A stretch of 64,000 nucleotides of DNA from an uncultured Lachnospiraceae bacterium (GCA_910585965.1 CAJUHH010000002.1:186001-250000); one strand, 5' to 3'; positions 25,522-35,090 are shown, numbered from the stretch's first letter. A program made the numbers and translations. Notes: generated from the letters alone by a model not told the origin.

Positions 25522-26958
25522 TTACTCTGAAATCGTTTCGAAAACGTTGATATGGCTTTGTTCCAGCTGTTCCACTTCCGAACAGATTGTTTCAAATTTA
25601 TTTTCGAGGGAAGCGGAAAGCTCCTGCGCATGCTTGTACAGTTTTTCAGCCTGCTCTGTTTTTTCGGACTGCAATGCCAGAATCGCATCCTTCCCTGCTT
25701 TGTGCAGTTCTTTATGCATTGGCTCGACTTCTTTCCATATTTGCAAAATACGGGGGTTTCCCGGAGTCCTGCTGTAATAAAAATGCCCGAAAGCGCATTT
25801 GGCAGCGTCCGTCTGTAAAGATGTCGGTTTTCCGCCTTCGATCATCTTCTGCAGATTTTCAAGCCATAAATTCTGGGCATCGGCTGCTGAACGGATCTGC
25901 TGCAGAAATTGTTTGTTATCCAGCATATAAAAATGATCGGCGGACATTTGCCCGGCGGTTTGGTTCAGGGCAGAGAGATGCTTTTCTGCGGACTCCAGCG
26001 GACGCAATACATCCTTTATGCCTTTGCTGACTTCTGAAATACGGGAGACATCTTCGGTCAGATAGGAAATCTGCCCATGGAGTTCTGCGGACTGTTCGTC
26101 AAGCTGCCCTAGGGCATTGCTGATCTCTGCGCTGCTTCCGGCGATGTTGTTTATCTCGTTATTGATATCGATAACTTTTTGGCGGTTTTCCTTATTCAGG
26201 CCGTCAATTTCGGTAAGCTTTTCCGCCATCTGCGTCAGGGCATCTGCCGTAGAGGCAATGCTTTTCCTGCTTCTTTGCGAGGCGTTCTCCACTTTGGATA
26301 CAAAACCCCCCATATTGGAAGTAAGGGCGTTCGTCTGTTCTGCCAGCGTACGGATTTCATCGGCAACGACGGCGAATCCTTTTCCGGCTTCCCCGGCTCT
26401 GGCGGCTTCAATGGAAGCGTTCAGGGCAAGGAGGTTGGTCTGCGATGAGATATTGTTAATAGAGGAAATAACCTCCTGCATTTGCTGGATCACTTCCAAG
26501 AGCGATTCCATATCGCTTTTCATTTCCCTGGAAAATGAAGACGCGGATTGGGAAATATCGATGATGGAGCTGATGCTTTCCTCGCTCTGCTGGGTATGTG
26601 TAAGGATATCCGCCGCATTTACGGATATCTCGATGATGGACATGGACTGCTGGTCCTGTGCATTGGTGACTTCTCCTGTGATCTGCGAGGTAGTTTGGGA
26701 AGAAGTATCAATAGCGGAAATGGATCGTTCCAGATCACCGCATGTTTGTTGGAGCAGTTCGGCTTTTTCATTGAGAGAAAGGGATACTGTGCTGATGTCC
26801 ATGGCGGCGCTTAATCCGTCCGAGGACAGATTGTTGAATTGTACCCGGCCTTTTTCCAGACGTTTATAAATGGCATAGGCTTCCCGGTTGGAAGGCTGTT
26901 CTATGATGGGCGCTAAAGTTGCCAGTTCCTTTAAGCCATTTTTTTTGTTGTGAAACAT
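25522..26958 (-). CDS. Soluble methyl-accepting chemotaxis protein with CZB-like domain
   Basis: A 478-residue cytoplasmic chemoreceptor lacking membrane segments. Residues about 70-330 form the coiled-coil signalling domain, with the hairpin tip SSQTNLLALNASIEAARAGE near 190-210. The C-terminus (about 355-425) resembles the chemoreceptor zinc-binding CZB domain: Cys388 in CAFGHFYYS and the pair His415/His419. The first zinc ligand His of CZB is replaced by Gln362, so zinc binding may be altered. The start at 26958 follows GGAGGT by 7 nt. Divergent from a second chemoreceptor gene. Confidence 0.9.
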   Translation of the reverse strand: MFHNKKNGLKELATLAPIIEQPSNREAYAIYKRLEKGRVQFNNLSSDGLSAAMDISTVSLSLNEKAELLQQTCGDLERSISAIDTSSQTTSQITGEVTNAQDQQSMSIIEISVNAADILTHTQQSEESISSIIDISQSASSFSREMKSDMESLLEVIQQMQEVISSINNISSQTNLLALNASIEAARAGEAGKGFAVVADEIRTLAEQTNALTSNMGGFVSKVENASQRSRKSIASTADALTQMAEKLTEIDGLNKENRQKVIDINNEINNIAGSSAEISNALGQLDEQSAELHGQISYLTEDVSRISEVSKGIKDVLRPLESAEKHLSALNQTAGQMSADHFYMLDNKQFLQQIRSAADAQNLWLENLQKMIEGGKPTSLQTDAAKCAFGHFYYSRTPGNPRILQIWKEVEPMHKELHKAGKDAILALQSEKTEQAEKLYKHAQELSASLENKFETICSEVEQLEQSHINVFETISE

Positions 26959-27138
26959 TTTGTCTACCTCCATGATATTTCTGCAAGATGCTGTCGTTTT
27001 TCAAAAATTACATGCACTTATTTTACCACATTTTGTGCAAATGGGATATGAAAAGATAAAAAATATTTATAATCTCTTTTAAAAACAGGAAAAGTGTAAA
27101 AATTCGTCTGGTTGTTACTTTAAAATTGAATGGGGGAG

Positions 27139-27147
27139 TGGTATAAT
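27139..27147 (+). promoter_or_regulatory. Extended -10 promoter of the membrane chemoreceptor gene
   Basis: TGGTATAAT at 27139-27147 is an extended -10 element. The -35 position 17 nt upstream reads TTTAAA, a weak match. The sequence does not resemble a sigma-28 flagellar promoter. Confidence 0.5.
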
Positions 27148-27211
27148 AAATTACGTTGGTACGCAAACAGGTCATCAAATGTAAAATATAAGAGGTTGTG
27201 GAGGGAGCAGG

Positions 27212-28675
27212 ATGACGAGGGAGCAATTTTTAAGGGCAGACAAAAGGGTACTTATATTGATTGGAGCGACTTTGTTTTATATGGTGTTGTCCATGTTGTA
27301 TGCGATTGTGCAGAAAACGGCGGATACCGGTACCTATATCCAGATGGTGATATTTGCGCTGGCATTGTGTATCTGCGTGGCCGGGTATTTTATGTTCAGA
27401 GGAAGAAAGTTATGCGGAATTGTGATGACTGGCATGGGCGCTTTGTCTTTCCTGTCCATGATGTGCCTGGGAGCAGAGGAGCTTACTTATGTGTATGCGT
27501 TTCCAATTATGATAGCGGCAATTACCTATTTGAACAAGCGTTTTGCCATATATGGGACATCGGTCATCGCAGTGGCCAATGTGATCAGGACCGTGAGGGA
27601 TGTATCGGAGGGGTCGATGGATGTCGGATTTGTGATGATCAGATGGACAATCACCATTCTGATCTGTATCGCGACTTACAGCGTGATGGACATTACGCAG
27701 AAATTTAATGAAGAAAGCGTGGGGAACATAAAGAGGGCGGCGGCCAGACAGGAAATGATAACCAGGAAAATGGCAGCTGCGGCGGAGGAGATCAACAGCA
27801 ATTTTGTAAGCGCGAATGAAATGCTCGGCAGCTTAAAAGAAAGCATCGATGCGAACAGTTTTTCGATGAATAATATTGCCGAGAGTACGGAAAGCACGGC
27901 TCAGGCGATTCAGGAACAGGCCGATATGTGCAATACGATCCAGACAAGCTCGGATCTGGCAGGGAAGGAAAGCGCGAAGGTTGCGGAGATATCCAAGGCG
28001 GCCTCGGAGAACGTGGAAGAGGGGGCAAGGCTGGTGCGCGAGCTGAAAGGCCAGGCAGAAGGCGTAGAGTCCGCTAGCAAAGAAACCGTGGAGGCGACGG
28101 CGCGCCTGACCGCTAAGGTGGACGAGGTGAAGAGCATCGTGGGGGATATTCTGAATATTTCTTCGCAGACGAACCTTCTGGCGCTGAATGCTTCTATAGA
28201 AGCAGCCCGCGCCGGGGATGCGGGAAAGGGTTTTGCCGTGGTGGCGGATGAGATCAGGCAGCTTTCCGAGCAGACGAAAGATGCGACAGGAAGGATCACC
28301 AATATTATTAAAGAATTGATTGATGATGCGAGGAGCGCGTCGGACAGTCTGGAGAACTCGGTGGAATCCATTAACAGACAGACGGGCATGATTGATGTGA
28401 CGAAGGAGAAATTTGAAGAGATCGACAGAGAAGTGGGCGGGCTGACGGACAGCATCCGCAACATGGAAATGACGATCGGGGAGATCCTCCAGGCGACGGG
28501 CATCATTGCAGAAAGGATTACGAACCTGTCGGCTTCCAGCGAGGAAGTGGCGGCATCTTCGGAAGCGGGCGTGAAGACGGCTTCGGAAGCGGCACAGCAG
28601 ATGGAAGAGTGCGGGAAAGTGCTGGATAATATCCGGGCGTTATCACAGGAGCTGAAATCTTATGCGGAAATGTAA
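27212..28675 (+). CDS. Methyl-accepting chemotaxis protein, multi-TM sensor
   Basis: A 487-residue chemoreceptor. Six hydrophobic segments fill residues about 12-170 with almost no extracellular loop, so the sensor is membrane-embedded rather than a Cache domain. The cytoplasmic part is the usual signalling coiled coil with the tip SSQTNLLALNASIEAARAGD near residues 320-339. No HAMP domain is evident. GGAGGGAGCAGG precedes the ATG. Divergent from the soluble receptor gene; the ligand is unknown. Confidence 0.92.
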   Translation: MTREQFLRADKRVLILIGATLFYMVLSMLYAIVQKTADTGTYIQMVIFALALCICVAGYFMFRGRKLCGIVMTGMGALSFLSMMCLGAEELTYVYAFPIMIAAITYLNKRFAIYGTSVIAVANVIRTVRDVSEGSMDVGFVMIRWTITILICIATYSVMDITQKFNEESVGNIKRAAARQEMITRKMAAAAEEINSNFVSANEMLGSLKESIDANSFSMNNIAESTESTAQAIQEQADMCNTIQTSSDLAGKESAKVAEISKAASENVEEGARLVRELKGQAEGVESASKETVEATARLTAKVDEVKSIVGDILNISSQTNLLALNASIEAARAGDAGKGFAVVADEIRQLSEQTKDATGRITNIIKELIDDARSASDSLENSVESINRQTGMIDVTKEKFEEIDREVGGLTDSIRNMEMTIGEILQATGIIAERITNLSASSEEVAASSEAGVKTASEAAQQMEECGKVLDNIRALSQELKSYAEM

Positions 28676-28716
28676 GAAAAAAGGCAAAGCGGGAAGGCTT
28701 GCCTATGGAGGCGGAA

Positions 28717-29946
28717 ATGGAAAGAGTCATTGAGAACTTTTTAAAATATGTAAAGATTGATACGGAATCAGCGGAAGGAAGCGCATCCACGCCATCCACG
28801 CAGAAGCAGCATGACTTGGCGGAAGCTCTGGCAAGCCAGCTGGAAGGGATGGGAGCGGAGGAAATTGTTTATGACAGGGAGAGATGCTATGTGTATGCGT
28901 CCATTCCGGCTTCCAAGGGCTGTGCCGATGCGCCGGTGCTCGGGCTGATCGCCCATATGGATACTTCTCCTGCGGCTTCGGGGGCTGGGGTGAAGCCTCG
29001 TATCATAGAAGGCTATGATGGAAAAGACATTGTGCTGAATGAGGAAAAACAGATCGTTATGCGAACGGAGGATTTTCCAGAACTGGCTTCTTATGCGGGC
29101 AAGAGGCTGGTTGTAACGGACGGGACTACCCTTCTGGGTGCGGATGATAAGGCCGGAGTGGCAGAAATCATGGCGGCGGCAGAATATTTATTGCAGCATA
29201 AGGAGATCATCCACGGCAAGATAAGGATCGGTTTTACGCCGGATGAGGAAATCGGAAGCGGGGCGGATTATTTTGATGTAAAGCTTTTTGGAGCGGATTA
29301 TGCCTATACCGTGGACGGAGGGCGGCTCGGCGAACTGGAGTATGAAAATTTTAACGGAGCAGGGGCTAAGGTGACAGTGAACGGGAGGAGTGTGCATCCG
29401 GGAGAGGCGAAAGGCAAGATGCGCAACGCGATTCTGATGGCCCAGGAATTCCAGTCCATGCTTCCCCAATCGGAAGCTCCGGCCCATACATGCGGCTATG
29501 AAGGTTTTTATCATCTGGATTCCCTGAAAGGCACGGTGGAAAAAGCGGAAGCGGAATATATTATCAGGGACCATGACAGAAAAAAGTTTGAAAAGAGAAA
29601 AGAAACCTTTAGGCAGATCGGCAATTACCTGAATGGAAAATACGGGGAAGGAACGTTTGAGATCAATCTGGAAGATTCCTATTACAATATGAAGGAAATC
29701 ATTGAGAAACATATGCATTTGGTGGAAAATGCGAAAGCAGCTATGGAAGAACTCGGCGTGGAACCGATAGTTGTGCCGATCCGGGGCGGCACCGACGGTG
29801 CAAGGCTGTCGTTTATGGGGCTTCCCTGCCCGAACCTTTGTACAGGAGGACAGAATTTTCATGGAAGGTTCGAGTATGCCTGTGCGGACGATATGGAAAA
29901 AATCGTGGAGGTTCTGGTCAGGATCGCGGAAAAGTATGCGAAATGA
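28717..29946 (+). CDS. pepT: Peptidase T (tripeptide aminopeptidase)
   Basis: A 409-residue M20B metallopeptidase that removes N-terminal residues from tripeptides in the cytoplasm. Zinc-site motifs are visible: GLIAHMDTSP (His80, Asp82), LLGADDKAGVAEI near 140, FTPDEEIGSG near 175, and DGGRLGELEYENFNGA near 198. The length is standard. The start at 28717 follows GGAGGCGG; ATG codons 12 nt upstream and nearby are possible alternatives. It lies 41 nt after the chemoreceptor gene. Confidence 0.95.
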   Translation: MERVIENFLKYVKIDTESAEGSASTPSTQKQHDLAEALASQLEGMGAEEIVYDRERCYVYASIPASKGCADAPVLGLIAHMDTSPAASGAGVKPRIIEGYDGKDIVLNEEKQIVMRTEDFPELASYAGKRLVVTDGTTLLGADDKAGVAEIMAAAEYLLQHKEIIHGKIRIGFTPDEEIGSGADYFDVKLFGADYAYTVDGGRLGELEYENFNGAGAKVTVNGRSVHPGEAKGKMRNAILMAQEFQSMLPQSEAPAHTCGYEGFYHLDSLKGTVEKAEAEYIIRDHDRKKFEKRKETFRQIGNYLNGKYGEGTFEINLEDSYYNMKEIIEKHMHLVENAKAAMEELGVEPIVVPIRGGTDGARLSFMGLPCPNLCTGGQNFHGRFEYACADDMEKIVEVLVRIAEKYAK

Positions 29947-30042
29947 AAAGGATAGAATGCAGATGCTTTGCAGGGTGTAAAGTCTATTCAGATTCCGGGT
30001 ATCATATATTGTAAAAATAGCAGCGGCAGGTGTTGTACATAT

Positions 30043-30894
30043 ATGAAGCGGCATACCGAAGGAATCAGGAAGAGAATAGGAAAAATCATACCGAAAAGGG
30101 AAGAGGGGCAATCGAAAGAGGAATACCGGAATCTGCTTTTGGTAAAAGGGGCGGGCGCGGTGGTATTCGTGCTGGCGGCTTTGGCGATCATAAAAGGGGC
30201 GGCGGCGGTTCTGCCCGGTTCCGTGACGGTCAGCAGCAGCGTGAACGGGAAGCTTCTCCCCATCAGCAGCGTGGAAACGGATAAAAAAGAAGTGGCGCTG
30301 TCCTTTGAAGCCACTTACGGGAACGGGGATATATCCAGCATATTGAAAATATTAAAAAAGCATAATATTCAGGCCACCTTTTTCTTGACGGGGGAATGGG
30401 TGGAAAATTACCCGGAAGATGTAAAAGCCATACTTGGTGCAGGACACGATCTTGGGAGCGTAGGGGAAAGCCATAAACATATGCCCCAGCTGACAGCGGA
30501 GGAATGCCTGGAGGAGATCAAACAAGCCCATACGAAAGTACAGGAGTTGACGGGATATGAAATGTTTTTATTTCGCCCGCCTTATGGAGACTATGACAAT
30601 CGTGTCATAAGTTCTGCGGCGAAATGCGGGTATTATTCCATATGCTGGGACGTGGATTCCCTGGATTGGAAAGATTATGGCGTGGATGCTATATTGGCTA
30701 ATGTGCTGAAAAACGGGAATTTAAGAAATGGGTCGATTATCCGCTGCCATAATGGTGCGAAATATACGGCCCAGGCGCTGGAAAAATTGATTGCAGGGCT
30801 GGAAGAACAAGGGTATGGGATTGTGCCGGTATCGGAGCTGATTTATAAGGAGAAATACCATTTAAACGGGGAGGGGAGGCAGATGAAGGATTAG
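30043..30894 (+). CDS. NodB-fold polysaccharide deacetylase homologue with altered metal site
   Basis: A 283-residue membrane-anchored protein: a basic cytoplasmic N-terminus, one membrane segment (about residues 36-58) and an extracellular NodB domain (about 83-270). RPPYGDYDN and the C-terminal strand are well conserved. The first catalytic block, TFDD or SFDA in relatives, reads SFEA (Glu89), and the HxxxH metal block has Val140 in place of the first His with His144 kept. Thus two metal-site residues are changed and the protein may be inactive as a deacetylase. The ribosome site is weak. Confidence 0.82.
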   Translation: MKRHTEGIRKRIGKIIPKREEGQSKEEYRNLLLVKGAGAVVFVLAALAIIKGAAAVLPGSVTVSSSVNGKLLPISSVETDKKEVALSFEATYGNGDISSILKILKKHNIQATFFLTGEWVENYPEDVKAILGAGHDLGSVGESHKHMPQLTAEECLEEIKQAHTKVQELTGYEMFLFRPPYGDYDNRVISSAAKCGYYSICWDVDSLDWKDYGVDAILANVLKNGNLRNGSIIRCHNGAKYTAQALEKLIAGLEEQGYGIVPVSELIYKEKYHLNGEGRQMKD

Positions 30895-30926
30895 GGAAAG
30901 GAGGCCTGGCAGCGGCTGCCGGAATG

Positions 30927-32534
30927 TCACCATTGCTCCCAGATCATGTATATCATGGTGGTCAGGAAAAGAGTGATCCATACTAGGACGCGCGTGGCAT
31001 GCTGGAAGATGGAAAAAACTTTTTGACAGGCAGAAGAGCTGTTGCCAGGGCTGGCAGGGGCAGCATGGCTGTCCGAATGAGGGCAGGAACCGTCAGACAG
31101 GCCGATGGCGATGTAGACGAGGCAGATGACGATATAGCGGAAATCGCTGCTGCAAGTGTAGGGATACTTTAACGAAAAGGCAGCGAAACTCGATAAAAAA
31201 ATCAAGTAACCGAAAAAAAGGAAAAGGGCTTCATGGGCTGCGGGCTGACGGAGCTGTTTTTTTGCAAGAATATATTTCCGGCATTGCAGGACAAGGAAGA
31301 GGACGGCGGAACAGAGGGCAGCCAAAATAGCAAGAGGATATACGGCCTGACAGAGGATAAGGGGCAGGCCGGAAAGCTCGGTGGGATATACTTCTGTGAA
31401 AAGGGAAGTTTGGAACATGATGACCCAGGTATTATGGATGGCATCGCCGCTCAAAGGATGAAAAGGAAAGGAAAAATGCCAGTCGGCAAATGCCGGGAGG
31501 CCGATTCTCGCCCAAATGCTATAATTTCCCGTATACATGACAGAGGCTTCCGTGGCAGAGGAAATGCCGGGCTTGACATGGAAGAGGATGAGATTGCGGA
31601 TGATCCAGGACAAGCCGATTGATCCGGCGACGAGGCCGAACAGCGTATAATGACGAAGGGCGAGAAGGAGATTCTGCCGCTTTTTTTGCCGGATGGTCTG
31701 AATAAAATCCAACAGGAAAATAAGCCCTATGGGGAGGGCGATGATGGCGGCATTGATTTTGCACAGCATGCCGAAACCGATGGAAAGGGCAATAAAAATC
31801 AGATTTTTCAAGGTCTTTTCCCTGATCCAGCATAGAGAGGCATAAATGCAGGAGGCAAGCAGAAGGGCGGAAAGCATGTCGTTGTTGACGCTGCCGGACA
31901 GGATCGTAAGGGCAGGATGGAAGACGACGAGGAGCAGGCCGGTATAGAAAGGCTTGCCATGCGCGCCCAATTTCTTTAAAATAAGAAGGGTGAGGAGCAT
32001 AAACAGGCCGGAATAGAACAAAGGAAGAATCTGAAGGTTTTCGAAGGCCAGATCCTCCGGCATTCCGATCCCGGTCAGGAAGATTAGCCAAAGCCCGGAC
32101 AATATATAGTGGAGGGGCGGATGGTAATAGGAAAAGAGCTGGTAAGGGTTAAAATCGGGAAGTCTGCGGAATTTATAAATATATTCGATATATCCGATAT
32201 GGCCGGGGTTTGCCTGGCGGTCAGCGATCCCCGTATAAACTCCTTCATCGTGCTGCCTGTCGTAAAGGCCCGACAGAAGCACATAACAGCAGCGAAATAA
32301 CATGCCCGAAAAAAGGATGGCATAAAGGATTTTTTCTTCCGTCAGTTTCCCGGTTCTATGGAGAAAAAAGAGGGTAAGGGGAACCGGGAGAAAAAGAAGA
32401 AGCGTGCCAAGCCATATCGCATTCCTGGGAAGCCGGGAAAGCATGGGAATTCCCTGAAGCAGCGCAGCCGCCATGCAAAAAGCGGTAATCGTGAATAAGA
32501 TGGATCGTATATTTTTACTTTGCAGATTTGTCAT
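30927..32534 (-). CDS. GT-C type membrane glycosyltransferase homologue
   Basis: A 535-residue integral membrane protein with about twelve hydrophobic segments. The first extracellular loop contains YDRQHDEGVY (about residues 91-100), with the acidic pair expected for GT39/GT83-type glycosyltransferases that use lipid-linked sugars. A long loop follows with YHPPLHYILSGLW, also typical of this group. The donor and acceptor are unknown. GAGAGG precedes the ATG. Divergent from another large membrane protein gene, 96 nt away, which suggests a shared cell surface role. Confidence 0.7.
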   Translation of the reverse strand: MTNLQSKNIRSILFTITAFCMAAALLQGIPMLSRLPRNAIWLGTLLLFLPVPLTLFFLHRTGKLTEEKILYAILFSGMLFRCCYVLLSGLYDRQHDEGVYTGIADRQANPGHIGYIEYIYKFRRLPDFNPYQLFSYYHPPLHYILSGLWLIFLTGIGMPEDLAFENLQILPLFYSGLFMLLTLLILKKLGAHGKPFYTGLLLVVFHPALTILSGSVNNDMLSALLLASCIYASLCWIREKTLKNLIFIALSIGFGMLCKINAAIIALPIGLIFLLDFIQTIRQKKRQNLLLALRHYTLFGLVAGSIGLSWIIRNLILFHVKPGISSATEASVMYTGNYSIWARIGLPAFADWHFSFPFHPLSGDAIHNTWVIMFQTSLFTEVYPTELSGLPLILCQAVYPLAILAALCSAVLFLVLQCRKYILAKKQLRQPAAHEALFLFFGYLIFLSSFAAFSLKYPYTCSSDFRYIVICLVYIAIGLSDGSCPHSDSHAAPASPGNSSSACQKVFSIFQHATRVLVWITLFLTTMIYMIWEQW

Positions 32535-32630
32535 ATGTATGGGAACCTCTCATTTGGAATTGCACATCAGCGTGCTTCATTATAATATATCATTATAACA
32601 TATTTTACGAATAAACAGGGAGAGAAAACG

Positions 32631-34700
32631 GTGATAAGAAAAACTGGAACAATACAGGCAGGGGCAGGGAATGAAAGATGGAAGAAATATCGGCCCATAT
32701 TGTGGATCATTCTTGGAGTGTTGGCGGCGGAGCTTTTTATTTTTAACTTTTCTGCATGGAAAAGCCTGTTTTATAAGGAAAGAATGGTTTTTGAGCAAAT
32801 CGATGTGGAAGGGGGCATGGAAACGGCGGAAGGCTCCGGGGAATATGTGGTGCCTGAGGGGACTTTGGTCTTGCATGTCGCCGGGGTGGACAGGGAAATA
32901 CATAATCTTTTCTTCGCCGTGGATTTTTCGGAAGAGGAGGGAATCCCATATACGGTGACGCTGACCGATGAGGGGAATTATTATCCATACTCCCTGCCCG
33001 AAAGAATGTTGATGCCGGGTATTCGGAAAAGTTATTATACGAATATCTATCCTTCCGGCAAAACAGGGGAGATCACGGTAACGTTTACGGTACCAGCGGG
33101 GAGCGTGGCTACGGTAAACGCGGTCTGCGCCAATGCCCGTATTCCGTTTGTGTTCCATATAGGACGGGCTGTTTTGCTGTTCGGCGTTGTGCTTTTGTTG
33201 TACCGGGCTTTATGGGGGGAAAAGAGGCAGGAAGAAGCGGATGCCTTTCTTGGAACATGGAGACAGGCGCTGGCGGCGGGAGCGGTTGCGCTGGTATTGG
33301 TCGGGGTGGCCTGGAAGCTGGCTCATGTGAACCCCATATGCGTGGTATCTCCCTGGCCGCATCATAAGCAGTATCAGGAACTGGCAGAAGCCCTGGCGGA
33401 AGGACATTGCTATCTGGACTATGAACCGTCGGAGGGGCTTCTGAACGCGCCGAATCCTTACGATACGATTTATCTTCAGGCAAACGGCATTGATTACCGG
33501 GCGGATTATGCATATTTTGAAGGAAAATATTATGTTTATTTCGGAGTCGTGCCGGAACTGTTGCTCTATTTGCCCTGTTATTTGCTGACCGGCCGTCATT
33601 TGCCTAATTATATCGCTGTTTTTCTTTTTTACAGCGGATTTATCTTGGCCGTGTTTGCTTTGTTCTGGGAAATGGCGAAACGGTGGTTTTCGCGGATTCC
33701 ATTTTTCCTATATTTGTTGGTAAGCATTCTTACCGTATGCGCGGGGAACTATTTGTTCGTGATTGCAAGGCCGGATCTGTACGATACGCCGATTATGGCG
33801 GCGAATATGTTTACGGCGGCCGGGCTTTGGCTATGGATCCGGGGAAAATATACGTTGTCCGTAAAAGGCAGGAGGATCTGTTATATCCTGGGATCCCTTT
33901 GCATGGCGCTGGTGGCGGGATGCCGCCCCCAGATGCTTTTGTTTTCGTGTCTGGCGATTCCCCTTTTCTGGGAGGAAGTGATGGAGAAAAGGGTGCTGTT
34001 TGGCAAAAAAAACCTGTGGGATACGATCTGCCTTTGTGTTCCCTATATGCTTGTGGCGGCAGGAATTATGTATTACAATGCGGCCAGGTTCGGTTCGCCT
34101 TTTGATTTTGGGGCGGCCTACAGCCTTACGAGCAACGATATGACGAAGCGGGGCTTTCACCTTTCTCAGGCATTGCTCGGCATTTGGCATTATATTTTCC
34201 GGCCGCCTGTGGTGGGAAGCGATTTCCCTTATCTGGAGGGAGTCCAGATCGCTTCCGCTTCTTATATGGGAAAACTGAATGCGGAATATACGTATGGGGG
34301 CTTGCTGGCAAGCAACGCGTTTTTATGGATCCTGCTTTGGATGGGAAAGGGGAAGGAACTGTTGAAAAAAAGGCGGTTGTACGGCGCGGCTTTGACAGGG
34401 ATTGCGGTATCGGCGGTTCTTGCCGTTGTGGATGTAACCGGGGCGGGAATTCTGCAAAGATATATGGTGGATATGGTTTGGGGCGCGTGGCTGGCGGCTG
34501 TGCTTGTCTGCTTTGCCTTGGGGGAAAAAGCCCGGAAAGAAGGAACGATGCGGAGGCTGATGGTCTGTCTGGCGGTGGTATGCATGCTTCAGGCCTTGTA
34601 TGGTTTTGGAGTGGTTTTTGGGAACGGGGATTTGAGCGTGAATGTGAGGACATCCAATCCAGGATTGTATTATTGGCTGGAGGGGTTGATGAGGTTTTAG
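32631..34700 (+). CDS. Large multi-pass membrane protein, possible GT-C glycosyltransferase
   Basis: A 689-residue membrane protein starting with GTG (ribosome site CAGGGAGAG). One segment lies near residues 22-40, followed by an extracellular domain (about 45-165) of beta character, then about ten hydrophobic segments. The loop with VSPWPHHKQYQELAEALAEG near 240-260 resembles the acceptor loops of large GT-C enzymes. I cannot name a substrate. It may work with the divergent GT39-like gene on surface glycans or teichoic acid decoration. Confidence 0.6.
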   Translation: MIRKTGTIQAGAGNERWKKYRPILWIILGVLAAELFIFNFSAWKSLFYKERMVFEQIDVEGGMETAEGSGEYVVPEGTLVLHVAGVDREIHNLFFAVDFSEEEGIPYTVTLTDEGNYYPYSLPERMLMPGIRKSYYTNIYPSGKTGEITVTFTVPAGSVATVNAVCANARIPFVFHIGRAVLLFGVVLLLYRALWGEKRQEEADAFLGTWRQALAAGAVALVLVGVAWKLAHVNPICVVSPWPHHKQYQELAEALAEGHCYLDYEPSEGLLNAPNPYDTIYLQANGIDYRADYAYFEGKYYVYFGVVPELLLYLPCYLLTGRHLPNYIAVFLFYSGFILAVFALFWEMAKRWFSRIPFFLYLLVSILTVCAGNYLFVIARPDLYDTPIMAANMFTAAGLWLWIRGKYTLSVKGRRICYILGSLCMALVAGCRPQMLLFSCLAIPLFWEEVMEKRVLFGKKNLWDTICLCVPYMLVAAGIMYYNAARFGSPFDFGAAYSLTSNDMTKRGFHLSQALLGIWHYIFRPPVVGSDFPYLEGVQIASASYMGKLNAEYTYGGLLASNAFLWILLWMGKGKELLKKRRLYGAALTGIAVSAVLAVVDVTGAGILQRYMVDMVWGAWLAAVLVCFALGEKARKEGTMRRLMVCLAVVCMLQALYGFGVVFGNGDLSVNVRTSNPGLYYWLEGLMRF

Positions 34701-34758
34701 GCGGGTCGTGTTTGCAGGGTGCGTTGGCCTCATTCTATTTTGAATGGGGGTGATGTCT

Positions 34759-34848
34759 ATGAAAGATCATTTTGATTTTACTGATTTAATGAATTTTGGT
34801 CTTTTTCTTTTGGCATTGCTTACATTCGTTTTTATGTTTTGTAAGTAG
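34759..34848 (+). CDS. Putative holin-like type I toxin, 29 residues
   Basis: A tiny protein MKDHFDFTDLMNFGLFLLAL followed by a short hydrophobic and basic end (29 residues in all): a polar start, one membrane helix and a Cys-Lys terminus. This matches the small holin-like toxins of Gram-positive type I toxin-antitoxin systems. GGGGGTGAT precedes the ATG. The 3' end overlaps a convergent antisense transcription unit with its own promoter, and both transcripts meet in a bidirectional terminator, the expected architecture. Too short for ordinary gene callers. Confidence 0.75.
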   Translation: MKDHFDFTDLMNFGLFLLALLTFVFMFCK

Positions 34849-34856
34849 CCGTACAT

Positions 34857-34902
34857 AGAAAAACCGCCCCTCAACTTTGACCGGTAGTGGGGTGGTTTTT
34901 CT
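34857..34902. terminator. Bidirectional terminator of the toxin-antitoxin cassette
   Basis: A 14-bp stem with one G-T pair joins 34857-34870 and 34889-34902; A-run and T-run flanks make it work on both strands. Confidence 0.8.
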
Positions 34903-34947
34903 ACTCTCAAAAAGGTCAACCCACCTTGTGGGCGATTGTTTTCCTAT
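34857..34947 (-). ncRNA. Predicted antisense RNA antitoxin
   Basis: A minus-strand promoter at 34954-34982 would start an RNA near 34947 that runs toward the toxin gene and ends at the 14-bp stem of 34857-34902. On the way it contains a small hairpin (CCCAC/GTGGG around 34920-34931). The RNA would be about 90 nt and complementary to the 3' part of the toxin mRNA. Its extent is predicted, not observed. Confidence 0.6.
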
Positions 34948-34953
34948 GTTCAT

Positions 34954-34982
34954 ATCTTAACAGATTCGCAGGATTTTTTCAA
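34954..34982 (-). promoter_or_regulatory. Antisense promoter opposite the toxin gene
   Basis: On the minus strand TTGAAA (34982-34977) and TAAGAT (34959-34954) are separated by 17 nt, a good housekeeping promoter directed at the toxin gene. Confidence 0.65.
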
Positions 34983-35090
34983 TATTTTTTTCAATGTATA
35001 GTTTATATTAAAAACTTCTAATAAATAGAAAGTATGCAAACAACATAGTTTCTTTGGACTAAATGTCCAATCTTTTCAGATGTTTTTTCG

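Noticed and set aside
27130..27708. A 192-codon plus-strand frame before and within the chemoreceptor gene
   Set aside because: It overlaps the chemoreceptor in another frame, is Cys/Asp-rich without motif and lacks a ribosome site.
29188..30111. A 307-codon open frame on the minus strand
   Set aside because: It lies opposite pepT and the deacetylase start and has no recognisable protein features.
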